From assembly GCA_022826195.1 (NCBI GenBank), contig JAJDVI010000008.1, positions 1-42,546 of the forward strand: a stretch of DNA of 42,546 nt. The letters run 5' to 3'. The translations under genes and the position numbers were made by a program. Below, piece by piece: positions 24,647 to 33,023 of this stretch. The DNA comes from Acidobacteriota bacterium. Lineage in GTDB: Bacteria; Acidobacteriota; Vicinamibacteria; Marinacidobacterales; Marinacidobacteraceae. The stretch's first letter is position 1. Every line of letters starts with the position of its first letter. The notes beneath the pieces were generated by a model, which did no database searches, had not been told where the DNA came from, and worked only from the letters and a program-made list of their open reading frames with translations.

Positions 24647-26163
24647 GACGTTCTCCGGTTCAAGATCCCTTCCGCGACCCGGAGGGCCCCCGCCGCAATT
24701 GTGAGGCTGGGGTTTACCCCTCCGGAAGCGGGGAAGGTGCTGCCGTCGGTGACGAAGAGGTTGTCGAGCCCCCGCAGCCGGCCCGCCGGGTCGAGCGGCG
24801 CGTCATCCCTCTCGTTTCCCATCTGGAGCGTGCCCACCGCGTGGGAGAAGGACGAGATGGGCCAGACGTGGGTCGCGAGCGCGCCCGCCGCGCGGAGGAT
24901 CTTCCGGGCCCGCCGGACAAGCAACTGCAACCGGAGGTGGTCGGCTCTCCGGTAGCGGTGTTCCACCCGAATCCGCTTCATCCCGAACGCGTCCGTCTCG
25001 TCTCCCAGAAACACCCGGTTGTCCGGGTCCGGTTCGTCCTCCGCGACACACAGGAGATTCTGGAGCCGGTGCACGAGCGGCTTCCGAAGGAAGGCGCCGG
25101 CCACCTTGCCGGCCGCGCGCCGGACGACGCCGGCGTCGGGGGTGTAGATGTCCTGGATGACGCCCACCGCGAGGCCGTCCCGCTCGCGCGCCTCTTCGTA
25201 GAAGTCGGTGAAACAGACCTGCTTGTGGAACACCTGCTCCGGGTTCGTGCGGAAGGGAAAGAGCCCGGCGACCACTGCGTTGCAGTGCCGCATGAGGAAG
25301 CGGCCGACCGGAGGTGCGTCCGCGCCGTCGTCGCCGATCCCGGATCGGAGGAGGATCGCCGGGCTGCCGAGAGCGCCGGCGGCAAGCACGAAGAGGGGCG
25401 CCTCGAACGAAACCGTCTCGCCCGATTCCTGATCGATGCACTCGGCGCCGACCGCCCGCGCGCCACGGATCCGAAGCCTCGAGACCACGATTCCGGCGCG
25501 GACCGTGAGTCCCTTCCCTTCGGCGCGGCGGAGGATGCCGGCAGCGTCGTTCTTGGCGTCGATGGCGCAGGGGAAGCCGTCGCAGGTGTTGCAGCGCACG
25601 CACCGCGGCCGCTCCGCCCCCGAGAAGTTGATCGCCAGGGGGATCGGGAACGGCTGGAAACCGAGATCCTCACCCGCCCGCCGGACGCGCTCGGCCGGCG
25701 CCGACCACGGAATGGAAGGGAAGGGGTAGGGACGCGACCGTGGGGGTTCCAGGGGATCGGCGCCCGCGGTCCCGTGGACGCCGAGCAGCCGCTCCGCCTC
25801 CGCGTAGAAGGGTTCCAGATCGGGGTAGTCGAACGGCCAGCGGCCGAAGTCCGGGGGCCGGAGCCGTAGCGACGCGCCGCCGTAGAAGACCGACATGCCG
25901 CCGACGGTCTCGTTCATCGGGAGCGGGCGAAACCGGCGGTCGCCGAGTTGTCGCACCGCGAGGGACGTCCTTCCCCGATAGCGGAGGTCGCCCAGGATCG
26001 CCCGGGGATTCCAGTCGCCCTCGTCCCGGTGCGGCCAGCGTCCCCGCTCGAGGACGAGCACCCGGGCCCCGGCCTCCGTGAGCCGGTGGGCGGCGAGCGC
26101 TCCGCCGAAGCCGGAGCCGATGACGATCGCGTCCCAGCCGGCGGCGTCGTCCGAGCGGGACAC
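24643..26163 (-). CDS. GMC family oxidoreductase
   Basis: This 506-residue FAD enzyme of the glucose-methanol-choline family begins with WDAIVIGSGFGGALAAHRL and VLVLERGRWPH (FAD binding). MNETVGGMSVFYGGASL forms part of the flavin pocket. A Cys-rich stretch RCVRCNTCDGFPCAIDAKN near residues 195-215 recalls the cholesterol oxidase-like subgroup. SSFSHAVGTLQMG carries the active-site His, and LFVTDGSTFPASGGVNPSL is the C-terminal FAD motif. The start is GTG 26163, 12 bases after the membrane-protein gene. No signal peptide is visible. The substrate is likely an alcohol, sugar or sterol-like compound. The neighbouring Gfo/Idh enzyme could act on its product, which is an inference. Confidence 0.9.
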   Translation of the reverse strand: MSRSDDAAGWDAIVIGSGFGGALAAHRLTEAGARVLVLERGRWPHRDEGDWNPRAILGDLRYRGRTSLAVRQLGDRRFRPLPMNETVGGMSVFYGGASLRLRPPDFGRWPFDYPDLEPFYAEAERLLGVHGTAGADPLEPPRSRPYPFPSIPWSAPAERVRRAGEDLGFQPFPIPLAINFSGAERPRCVRCNTCDGFPCAIDAKNDAAGILRRAEGKGLTVRAGIVVSRLRIRGARAVGAECIDQESGETVSFEAPLFVLAAGALGSPAILLRSGIGDDGADAPPVGRFLMRHCNAVVAGLFPFRTNPEQVFHKQVCFTDFYEEARERDGLAVGVIQDIYTPDAGVVRRAAGKVAGAFLRKPLVHRLQNLLCVAEDEPDPDNRVFLGDETDAFGMKRIRVEHRYRRADHLRLQLLVRRARKILRAAGALATHVWPISSFSHAVGTLQMGNERDDAPLDPAGRLRGLDNLFVTDGSTFPASGGVNPSLTIAAGALRVAEGILNRRTS

Positions 26164-26175
26164 GTCTTCAGGCCG

Positions 26176-26976
26176 TCAACGGGCGCCGGCCTCGAAGAAG
26201 GCGGTAGCGGCGACCGCCAGGATCAGCACCCAGGCGCCGTAGTGGAATCCCTCGCGCCGGGAGGATTCCACCCGGGGCAGGTCGGGCCGGAACTTCCCGG
26301 ACATGTTCCGCTGGATGTAGGTCTTGTAGTACTCGACGAGGAAGCGCTCCAGTCCCCCGTTCATGTAGATCAGGATTCCGAGCGCGACGGGCTCACCGGG
26401 AGTCTGGAGCCAGAAAAAGAGCGGCGACGCGACCGCCAGCGTAAGCCCGGAGCGGAAGAACTTGAGGGTATGGAATCCCTCGAAGGGAGCGTCCTTCCAG
26501 GCGCCGCCTCCGGAGACCAGCAGGCCGGTGAGGTAGGCGACGGCGAGATAGGCCCCGAACCCGGTCACCGGCGTCCCGATGAAGAGCACCGCGATGACCC
26601 CGGAGACGAGCACCACGCCGGCCGCGACCCGGAGCGCGCGGCTCCTCACCGGGCGTCCGAGGATCGTCAGCGCCGAGGGGACGAAGTACTTCTCCTGCGG
26701 CTCCTCGCGGAAGCAGCCCTTGTGGAGTTCGGTGAGGAAGCGCTCGAGCCCCATCACCAGGAAGAAGAGCTGTACCAGGCCCAGCCCGGCGACCCGCTCG
26801 CGGAGGACGGGAACCGCGAGCAGGAACGCGAAGATGACGAGCGAGAAGAGGATGCTGCGCGGGAAGGTGCGCGGCTTGAACCCTTCCCAGGGGGAGTCCT
26901 TGAACCCGCCCCAGAGCGAGGTGTAGAGCCCGGAGAGCCCGGAAACGAGCAGCCCGACCAGGACCCCAGCGCTCAT
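26176..26976 (-). CDS. Integral membrane protein with internal duplication, unknown
   Basis: This 266-residue protein has about six hydrophobic segments and an internal repeat. The first half contains LWGGFKDSPWEGFKP...FPRS, a membrane stretch and LVMGLERFLTELHKGCF. The second half repeats this as GGGAWKDAPFEGFHTLKFFRS and MNGGLERFLVEYYKTYI. The conserved cores are GG-KD-P-EGF and GLERFL-E--K. A final hydrophobic segment (YGAWVLILAVAATAFF) closes the protein. I do not recognise a family. It lies 27 bases after DUF5916 and 12 before the GMC gene, in the same direction. Two GLERFL-type motifs could form a pseudo-symmetric site for substrate or electron transfer, but that is speculation. Confidence 0.8.
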   Translation of the reverse strand: MSAGVLVGLLVSGLSGLYTSLWGGFKDSPWEGFKPRTFPRSILFSLVIFAFLLAVPVLRERVAGLGLVQLFFLVMGLERFLTELHKGCFREEPQEKYFVPSALTILGRPVRSRALRVAAGVVLVSGVIAVLFIGTPVTGFGAYLAVAYLTGLLVSGGGAWKDAPFEGFHTLKFFRSGLTLAVASPLFFWLQTPGEPVALGILIYMNGGLERFLVEYYKTYIQRNMSGKFRPDLPRVESSRREGFHYGAWVLILAVAATAFFEAGAR

Positions 26977-27003
26977 CGCCTGCTGCCGGCGGGCCCTCCG
27001 GGG

Positions 27004-29256
27004 CTACCGCAGGACGTCGAACTGGCGGGTGTACTTGACCGTCAGGCTGCGGTTCTGGGGGCCGATCAGAACGTTGCCGAGTCCCTCGGTGTCGTTATAG
27101 ACGACGAAGAGGCCGGTGCCGGCCGTGTTCAGCCAACTGAAGCGGACGTTCGAGGACCAGATGTCGGCGTCGTCGTTGTACTGGACGAGCGCCTGGAGGT
27201 AGATCATCGGCGTGAAGTTGTACGCCACCCGGACCTGGCCGAGGTTCGCCACGAAGCTGCCTTCAGCGAGTTCGATGTCGTTGTAGAGCCACGATGCGGA
27301 GGTGATGAGGCGGGTGCCCCAGCGGTAGTTGACCGTGGTGTCGAGCGTGCGCTGCTCTCCCGACAGGAATCCGCCGTAGTCGAGCCCTCCGTTGTAGGAG
27401 AGCGGCGCCGCGCGGTTCGTGTTCCACCGCCATCCGGCCTGCCAGTGCTCGTAGGTGCCGGGGGGGACCACGATCCCCTCCCGGATCTCGAATGGCTCCT
27501 GGAGGCCCTCCACGATGCGGTTCATTGCCGGGCTGAAGTAGTAGCCGTTCTCGAAGTCGATGTGGCTGTCCACGTGCAGCCGGCTGGTCTCCAGGAAACC
27601 GTCCAGGGTCTGGTAGCCCGAGTACGTGACATGCGGCCGGAGTTCGCGGAGGGGGGCCGGGAAACTCTGCAGCCATTCCGGCCGGTAATAGCCGAAGTAG
27701 CCGTAGTCGTAGCTGCGGTACGCCTTCCGGCGAAGGAAGCCGACCTCGGGGTTGAAGTTGGCGGCGACCTCGGACATGCCGAACCACAGCCGGAGGTCTC
27801 TCCGGAAGTACTCCCCGCGAGCCATGTAGGCGTATTCCCCGCCGTCGAGCAGTTCGTACCCGGGTGTCTCGGTGCGCGCCGCGTAGCCGGTGAAGGTGAG
27901 GGTCTCGCCGATGCCGAGCCGGCCGTCGATGCCCCAGGTGCGGTTCCAGTCGTCCTCGGAAGCGGGGCCGCTCGTGCCCATCCGGTTCACGAACATCGCG
28001 CCGAGCGAGGATCGTTCGCCGAACTCGCGGCTCAGGCTCATGACCGAGAAGTTGTTGGCCGCGACCACGCCGGCGACTTCCTGGGTCTGCATGTTCAGGA
28101 AGCCGAGGTTGTAGTCGCCCGCCTTCCCCGAGAGCCGGGCGCCGCCGAGGATGGGCACCGGCGTTCCGCCGGGCCCGATCCCGATCCGGCGGCTGAAGAA
28201 CAGGTCCACCGAACTCCCCTGGCCCATGGAGAAGTTGCCGGCGTTCTCGAGGAAGAAGGGACGCTTTTCCGGGAAGAAGAGGTTGAACCGGGAAAGGTTG
28301 ATCTGCTGGTCGTCCACTTCCACCTGGGCGAAGTCGGTGTTGTAGGTGAGGTCGACGTTGAGGCTCGGGGTGAGGCCGACCTTGGCGTCCACACCGAAGT
28401 CGGTGTTGGTCTGGCCTTCGACTTCGACCACGTAGTCGCGGCCGGCGGCCCCGAGCAGGTACGGGGTGACCTGGAAGTTCCGGGGGCTCCTCAGTTGGAG
28501 CCCGTGAAGTTCGCCGGCCGAGGAGAGCCGGTAGAGGTCGTAGATGCGCGCCACCGGGGACCAGTAGTCCTCCTCGCGCTTCCGGCGGATGTTGCGGTGG
28601 AAGTTGATCCCCCAGGTCTGCGGGCTCGCCCCGTAGCGCAGGGTACGCAGCGGGATCGCGAACTCCGCCGACCAGCCTTCGTCGGTGATCTGCGTGGCCA
28701 CCGTCCAACTGGCGTCCCAGTTCACGTTGAAACCGCCTCCCGAACCGGTCCGGGCGCGCAACATGGGCCCGCCGCCGCCTCCACCGCCGCCGCCGCCGGC
28801 GTTGCTCAACTGGCCGTCGTACTCGAGTCCCGCCGGGGTGGTCCCGAAGACGAATCCGTTCTGGAGGTCGTGGTAGGTGTCGAAGACCACCCGGAAGGAG
28901 TCCGTGTCCTGGAGGTTGGAGTCGCGCCGCGCGTCGGTGGCGATGATCCCCGCCGGGTCGCTGTCGTAGAGCATGGCGCCGATGTAGACCGCCTCGTCGT
29001 CGAAGAGGATGCGGACTTCGGTGCGTTCCGTCGCCGGCTGGCCCTCGAAGGGCTCCGCCTGGACGAAGTCGGTCAGCGGCTCGGCGGCCGCCCAGACGTC
29101 TTCGTCAAGCCGGCCGTCGATCGCCGGCGCCTCGACGGTGGAAAACGCACGGCCGATGCGGGCGCCGGTCGCCGATTCGTCTTCGGAACCCATGCTGGGC
29201 CCGGCCGCGAGGGGCAGGGCGCCGAGGGCGAACAGGGGGAGGGCCGGGAAGCGCAT
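27004..29256 (-). CDS. DUF5916 / CBM9-like outer-membrane barrel protein
   Basis: This 750-residue exported protein has a signal peptide (MRFPALPLFALGALPLAAG). Residues ~35-230 are a carbohydrate-binding family 9-like β-sandwich (IDGRLDEDVWAAAEPLTDF, VRILFDDEAVYIGAML, DSFRVVFDTYHDLQNGFVF, WSAEFAIPLRTLRYG). The rest is the DUF5916 barrel, with FNLFFPEKRPFFLENAGNF as its hallmark and many alternating aromatic strands. A run of ten glycines interrupts the β-sandwich near residue 160, encoded by CCG/CCA-type triplet repeats. The family is common in Gemmatimonadota and Bacteroidota and is thought to be an outer-membrane protein of unclear function. ATG 29256 is preceded by TAAATTTG with nine bases between TAAATT and ATG, suggesting a leaderless transcript. 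It heads the membrane protein-GMC-Gfo set. Confidence 0.9.
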   Translation of the reverse strand: MRFPALPLFALGALPLAAGPSMGSEDESATGARIGRAFSTVEAPAIDGRLDEDVWAAAEPLTDFVQAEPFEGQPATERTEVRILFDDEAVYIGAMLYDSDPAGIIATDARRDSNLQDTDSFRVVFDTYHDLQNGFVFGTTPAGLEYDGQLSNAGGGGGGGGGGPMLRARTGSGGGFNVNWDASWTVATQITDEGWSAEFAIPLRTLRYGASPQTWGINFHRNIRRKREEDYWSPVARIYDLYRLSSAGELHGLQLRSPRNFQVTPYLLGAAGRDYVVEVEGQTNTDFGVDAKVGLTPSLNVDLTYNTDFAQVEVDDQQINLSRFNLFFPEKRPFFLENAGNFSMGQGSSVDLFFSRRIGIGPGGTPVPILGGARLSGKAGDYNLGFLNMQTQEVAGVVAANNFSVMSLSREFGERSSLGAMFVNRMGTSGPASEDDWNRTWGIDGRLGIGETLTFTGYAARTETPGYELLDGGEYAYMARGEYFRRDLRLWFGMSEVAANFNPEVGFLRRKAYRSYDYGYFGYYRPEWLQSFPAPLRELRPHVTYSGYQTLDGFLETSRLHVDSHIDFENGYYFSPAMNRIVEGLQEPFEIREGIVVPPGTYEHWQAGWRWNTNRAAPLSYNGGLDYGGFLSGEQRTLDTTVNYRWGTRLITSASWLYNDIELAEGSFVANLGQVRVAYNFTPMIYLQALVQYNDDADIWSSNVRFSWLNTAGTGLFVVYNDTEGLGNVLIGPQNRSLTVKYTRQFDVLR

Positions 29257-29271
29257 AACCGGTCAAATTTA
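29257..29271 (-). promoter_or_regulatory. -7/-10-like TAAATTTG just upstream of DUF5916
   Basis: TAAATTTG on the minus strand (29271-29264) matches the Bacteroidota -7 consensus TAnnTTTG. TAAATT ends nine bases before the ATG and there is no Shine-Dalgarno sequence, pointing to a leaderless mRNA. No -33 TTTG was found at the usual distance. Confidence 0.35.
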
Positions 29272-29472
29272 CCGCGCCGCGAGCCCACGCGCACGTGTGG
29301 GAAACCGGGGCGCCGAGACCGGTGCTCCAGGACGCGTGAGAGCCACGGAACGCAGCGGTGGAATGGCCTTGAGGACCGTGCGAAGACACCGCTCCCGGAC
29401 GGCTCCGGCCCCGGCCGCGTGACATAGTTCGCGCCGCCCGGCCAGCCCGGCGGGAGAGGAGATCTGCGGAAC

Positions 29473-30252
29473 ATGAACGACAAGGCCCCGGCCAGCACCC
29501 GCGAACTGCTGGAATTCGCCACCGAGATCGGCTGGGAGGCCGGCCGCCTCATCATGAGCCACTTCCAGGTGGGGGTGGGCGTCTCACAGAAGCCGGACCG
29601 GACACCGGTCACCGAGGCGGACATCGCCGGTGAGCGGCTGCTCCGGAAGCGCATCGAGGCGAAGTTTCCCGGCCACCGGATCCTCGGAGAAGAGGACGGC
29701 GAGTCGGGTTCCGATCCGGCGCACCGCTGGATCCTCGATCCCATCGACGGCACGACCTCGTTCATCCACGGCGTGCCGCTCTTCGGGATGCTCATCGGCC
29801 TTGAGATCAACGGCGAGGCCGTGGTCGGGGTGTGCAACATCGCCGGACTCGGCGAGATGGTCACCGGCGCCCGTGGCGAGGGGGCCTTCTGGAACGGCCG
29901 CCCGGCGCGCGTCTCCAACGTGACCGAGATCGAAAACGCCCTCGCCACCACCACCGATCCGGCGACCATCGGCCCCATCTGGGACGCGGTCGGCGCGAAA
30001 GGGGCGGTCCGCCGCACCTGGGGCGACGCCTTCGGCCACGCGCTGGTGTGCACCGGGCGCTCCGAAATCGGCCTCGACCCCGAGATGAAGGCGTGGGACT
30101 CGAGTCCCTTCCTGCCGATCCTCGAGGAGGCGGGCGGCCGGTTCACCGACTGGGACGGCAACCGCACCATTCACGGGCCGAACGCGCTGAGCACCAACGG
30201 CGCCCTCCACGACGAGGTGCTGGCGTTGCTGGCTGAGGTCCGCAACGCCTGA
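29473..30252 (+). CDS. hisN: Inositol-monophosphatase-fold phosphatase, probably histidinol-phosphatase
   Basis: This 259-residue Mg-dependent phosphatase carries KPDRTPVTEAD near residue 41, the GEEDGE metal ligand at about 72, WILDPIDGTTSFIHG (second metal site) at about 85 and the C-terminal AWDSSPFLPILEEAGG. The KPDRTPVTEAD wording and total length are closest to HisN-type histidinol-phosphatases, the penultimate step of histidine synthesis, but inositol or other sugar phosphatases share the fold. No other his gene is nearby, so the name is provisional. ATG 29473 follows GGAGAGGAGAT by about ten bases. It converges on the DUF4143 ATPase gene, 19 bases away. Confidence 0.85.
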   Translation: MNDKAPASTRELLEFATEIGWEAGRLIMSHFQVGVGVSQKPDRTPVTEADIAGERLLRKRIEAKFPGHRILGEEDGESGSDPAHRWILDPIDGTTSFIHGVPLFGMLIGLEINGEAVVGVCNIAGLGEMVTGARGEGAFWNGRPARVSNVTEIENALATTTDPATIGPIWDAVGAKGAVRRTWGDAFGHALVCTGRSEIGLDPEMKAWDSSPFLPILEEAGGRFTDWDGNRTIHGPNALSTNGALHDEVLALLAEVRNA

Positions 30253-30267
30253 GAGACCGTTCCCCAA

Positions 30268-30283
30268 GCGCTCAAGCGAGCGC
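30268..30283. terminator. Possible bidirectional hairpin between convergent genes
   Basis: GCGCTC-AAGC-GAGCGC (30268-30283) forms a 6-bp perfect stem across the end of the DUF4143 gene, 15 bases after the hisN stop. It could stop transcription from both sides, but there is no T-run. Confidence 0.3.
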
Positions 30284-31468
30284 AGCGAGCTCATCCACCA
30301 GGGCGTGGAGCGTCATGGCCTCGACGCCGCCGCCAAGCGGGAACCGGTCACGGTCGCCGTGGAGGAGGATTCCCCGGTCGGCGCGGATGTCCTCGAGCGC
30401 GACCCGCAACCCTCGGCTGGCGCGGGCGGGACCACGCTTGATCTCGATCGCCCAGCGTTCCCGATCCGGCAGATCCAGAACCAGGTCCACCTCCACTCCC
30501 GTCGCCGTCCGGTAGTAGGCCACCTCGGTACGCGCGGGCGCTGCTCGCAACACGTTCTCGATGATGAACCCTTCCCAGGTCAACCCCGCCACCGGATGGC
30601 CGATCACCGCCTCCTGGTCGTCGAGGTGCAGCAGGGTATGGACGAGGCCGCTGTCGCGCAGATAGACCTTCGGTGATTTCACGAGGCGCTTCCGCACGTT
30701 GGCGTGGAGCGGCGGGAGGCGGCGCACCAGCAGGAGGTCCACCATGAGATCCAGGTAGCGGGCGACGGTCTTCCCGTCGACCGCCAGACTGCGCGCGAAT
30801 GGCGCCGCGTTCCACACCGCTCCCTGCGTGTGGGCCAGCATCGTCCAGAATCGGCGCAGTGTCTCGGCCGGCACGCGCGGTCCGAACTGCGGGACATCCC
30901 GTTCGAGGTAGGTCCCCACGAACTCATCGCGCCACACGGCGCTGATCCGGTCGCTCTTCGCGAGGAAACTCCTGGGAAAGCCGCCGCGGATCCAGAGCAG
31001 GATTTCGTGTTCCCGGCCGACTTCCCCCGCGTCGAGCGGTCCGAGTTCCACCGTGCCGACCCGTCCCGCAAGCGTTTCTCCGGCCTGCCGCAGGAGCTCG
31101 AGTGACGCGGACCCCAGGAGGAGGAATTGACCGGCGCTCTCACCGGCGCGAATCCGTTCGTCGATGACTCCCCGCAACACCGGAAAAAGGTCCGGAGTGC
31201 GGTGGATTTCGTCGAGAACGGTCAGGCGTCCAGACTGACCCAGAAGATACGACCGGGCGTCGGCCAGCCGGGCCCGATCCCGAGGGTTCTCGAGATCCAG
31301 GTAGCGGCTTGGAGGGCTCGCGGAATCCGGACTCCCACCACGTTGGGAGTCCGCGATGGCCCGGGCGAGGGTGGTCTTTCCGGCCTGCCGCGGGCCGACT
31401 ACAGAGACCGCGGGGAAGATGGCGAGGTACTCCCGAATCCGGGTCTCGAGCCGTCTCGGGATGATCAA
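30272..31468 (-). CDS. DUF4143-type AAA ATPase
   Basis: This 398-residue protein is of the widespread AAA_14/DUF4143 group. The Walker A is VVGPRQAGKTTLA near residue 24, Walker B is RLTVLDEIHRTPDLFPVLRG and LLLGSASLELLRQ follows as sensor 1. The C-terminal DUF4143 half includes WEGFIIENVLRA and a PD-(D/E)XK-like core (GVEVDLVLDLPD...AIEIKRG). Such proteins are frequent in accessory gene sets; their molecular role is not established. The only reasonable start is TTG 31468 (MIIPRRLETRIREYL), without a ribosome binding site. An AT-rich promoter-like sequence lies directly upstream, so a leaderless mRNA is likely. It is a single-gene unit converging on hisN. Confidence 0.85.
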   Translation of the reverse strand: MIIPRRLETRIREYLAIFPAVSVVGPRQAGKTTLARAIADSQRGGSPDSASPPSRYLDLENPRDRARLADARSYLLGQSGRLTVLDEIHRTPDLFPVLRGVIDERIRAGESAGQFLLLGSASLELLRQAGETLAGRVGTVELGPLDAGEVGREHEILLWIRGGFPRSFLAKSDRISAVWRDEFVGTYLERDVPQFGPRVPAETLRRFWTMLAHTQGAVWNAAPFARSLAVDGKTVARYLDLMVDLLLVRRLPPLHANVRKRLVKSPKVYLRDSGLVHTLLHLDDQEAVIGHPVAGLTWEGFIIENVLRAAPARTEVAYYRTATGVEVDLVLDLPDRERWAIEIKRGPARASRGLRVALEDIRADRGILLHGDRDRFPLGGGVEAMTLHALVDELAALA

Positions 31469-31505
31469 AACATTGCAATTATGGAGTGATAGTCCGAATT
31501 TGCAA
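31469..31505 (-). promoter_or_regulatory. Promoter for a leaderless DUF4143 ATPase mRNA
   Basis: On the minus strand TTGCAA (31505-31500) and CATAAT (31483-31478) are 16 bases apart, and CATAAT ends nine bases before the TTG start. TTTGCAAA and ATTGCAAT palindromes overlap it and could be an operator. Confidence 0.45.
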
Positions 31506-31559
31506 AGTTTATTGTGACCATTTCTCTCCCGGACAGTTCCCTTCGGCGACCCCCGGCCG

Positions 31560-32984
31560 TTACTTGGCTTGGGCCTTCACCCGCGCCACCACCTCGCGGA
31601 TCTGATCCGCGAACCCGCGGGCCTTCTCCATCACCTCGTCCTCGTTCACGGTGGTGATCTCGCCGTCGCGCACGACGATGCGCCCGTTGACGAGCACGGT
31701 GCGGACGTCGCTGCCGCGCGTGACGTAGACGAGCTGCGAGTAGGGGCGATAGAGCGGCGTCATCCCGGCGCGCCGGGTCTCCACCAGCACGATGTCGGCC
31801 TTCTTGCCGACATCGAGTGAGCCGATGTGGTCCTGCTGGTTCAGCACCCGCGCGCCGTAGGTCGTGGCCATCCGGAAGACCGTCTCGGCCGGCAGCGCGG
31901 TCGGATCGCCGGTCGCGAACTTGTGGAGCTTCGCGGCGGTGTCCATCTCGCCGAACATGTCGAGGTCGTTGTTGCTCGCCGGGCCGTCGGTGCCGAGACC
32001 CACCGGTACGCCCGCGGCGAGCAGCACCTCGACCGGGGCCGCCCGGTCGCCTCCGAGCTTCATGTTGCTCTCCGGGTTGTGGGCCACCCCGGCGCCTCCC
32101 GCCGCGACTTTCCGGATGTCCTCGTCCGACAGGTAGGTGCCGTGCGCGAGGACCGTTCCCGGCCGCAGCGCCCCGATGGAGTCCAGCGCGTCGATCGTGC
32201 GCATGCCGATCGCCGCCTCGATCCGCTCGTCCTCGTCGCGGGCTTCCACCACGTGGATCTGGAAGGGAGCGTTGTGGCGCTCCGCGACCTCGAAGGCGGC
32301 CCGGGTGGGCTCCAGAGGAGTGGTGTAGAGCGCGTGGGCGGCGGTGCCGGCGATGAGGAGCGGATGGTCCCGGTACCGCTCCATGAAGGCGTCCGCCTCG
32401 GCGAGCGATTCCTCCGGGGTCTCGAAATCGGGGGCAGGGAAGCCGATCACATTGGGGCCGACTACCGCGCGGATCCCGGCCTCGATCGTCGCCCGGGCAA
32501 CGTCGTCCGGGAAGTAGTACATGTCCGTGAAGGTGGTCGTCCCGCTCTTCAGCATCTCGATGGACGACAGGAGCGTTCCCCAATAGACGAAGTCGGGCGC
32601 CACGAGTTCGGCTTCGGCCGGGAAGATGTTCTGTTCCAGCCACTCCATCAGCGGCAGGTCGTCCGCGAGCCCGCGGAGCAGGGACATCGCCGCGTGCCCG
32701 TGGGTGTTGATCAGCCCGGGGATGACCAGTTGCCCGGTCGCGTCGAGGGTCGGGATCCCGGCCGGCCGGGGCGCCGCCCGGTCGAAAAGCCCCGCGATCC
32801 GGTCGCCCTCGACGAGTACCGCGCCGCCTTCGAGGATGGTCCCGGCATCGTCCATGACCACCACGGTGCCGCCGTCGATCAGGAGGCGCTCGGCGGGCTG
32901 GGCGGCGGGCGCCTCGGAACCGGAACACGCGACCCCGGCGAGCGGCACGGCGAGCAGCAGGCTATGGGTGGGAATGGAGGTCAT
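31560..32984 (-). CDS. Exported amidohydrolase, MTA/SAH-deaminase-like
   Basis: This 474-residue protein of the amidohydrolase superfamily is closest in wording to the AtzA/TrzN and MTA/SAH deaminase group. Metal-binding residues are seen in INTHGHAAMSLLRGLADD (HxH near residue 95), FQIHVVEA, VLAHGTYLSDEDI and GLGTDGPASNNDLDMF. The N-terminus MTSIPTHSLLLAVPLAGVAC is a lipoprotein-like signal, with the first processed residue probably Cys20, so unlike the cytosolic deaminases this enzyme works outside the inner membrane. The substrate could be a purine-type or other amine-bearing ring compound. It follows an exported creatininase-family enzyme by 39 bases, suggesting a joint extracytoplasmic route for breakdown of nitrogen heterocycles or amides. 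A weak TAGGGT lies near 33013-33008. Confidence 0.88.
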   Translation of the reverse strand: MTSIPTHSLLLAVPLAGVACSGSEAPAAQPAERLLIDGGTVVVMDDAGTILEGGAVLVEGDRIAGLFDRAAPRPAGIPTLDATGQLVIPGLINTHGHAAMSLLRGLADDLPLMEWLEQNIFPAEAELVAPDFVYWGTLLSSIEMLKSGTTTFTDMYYFPDDVARATIEAGIRAVVGPNVIGFPAPDFETPEESLAEADAFMERYRDHPLLIAGTAAHALYTTPLEPTRAAFEVAERHNAPFQIHVVEARDEDERIEAAIGMRTIDALDSIGALRPGTVLAHGTYLSDEDIRKVAAGGAGVAHNPESNMKLGGDRAAPVEVLLAAGVPVGLGTDGPASNNDLDMFGEMDTAAKLHKFATGDPTALPAETVFRMATTYGARVLNQQDHIGSLDVGKKADIVLVETRRAGMTPLYRPYSQLVYVTRGSDVRTVLVNGRIVVRDGEITTVNEDEVMEKARGFADQIREVVARVKAQAK

Positions 32985-33023
32985 GGATCGGTCCCGGAAG
33001 GGTGCGAACCCTAGCAGTCGGAA

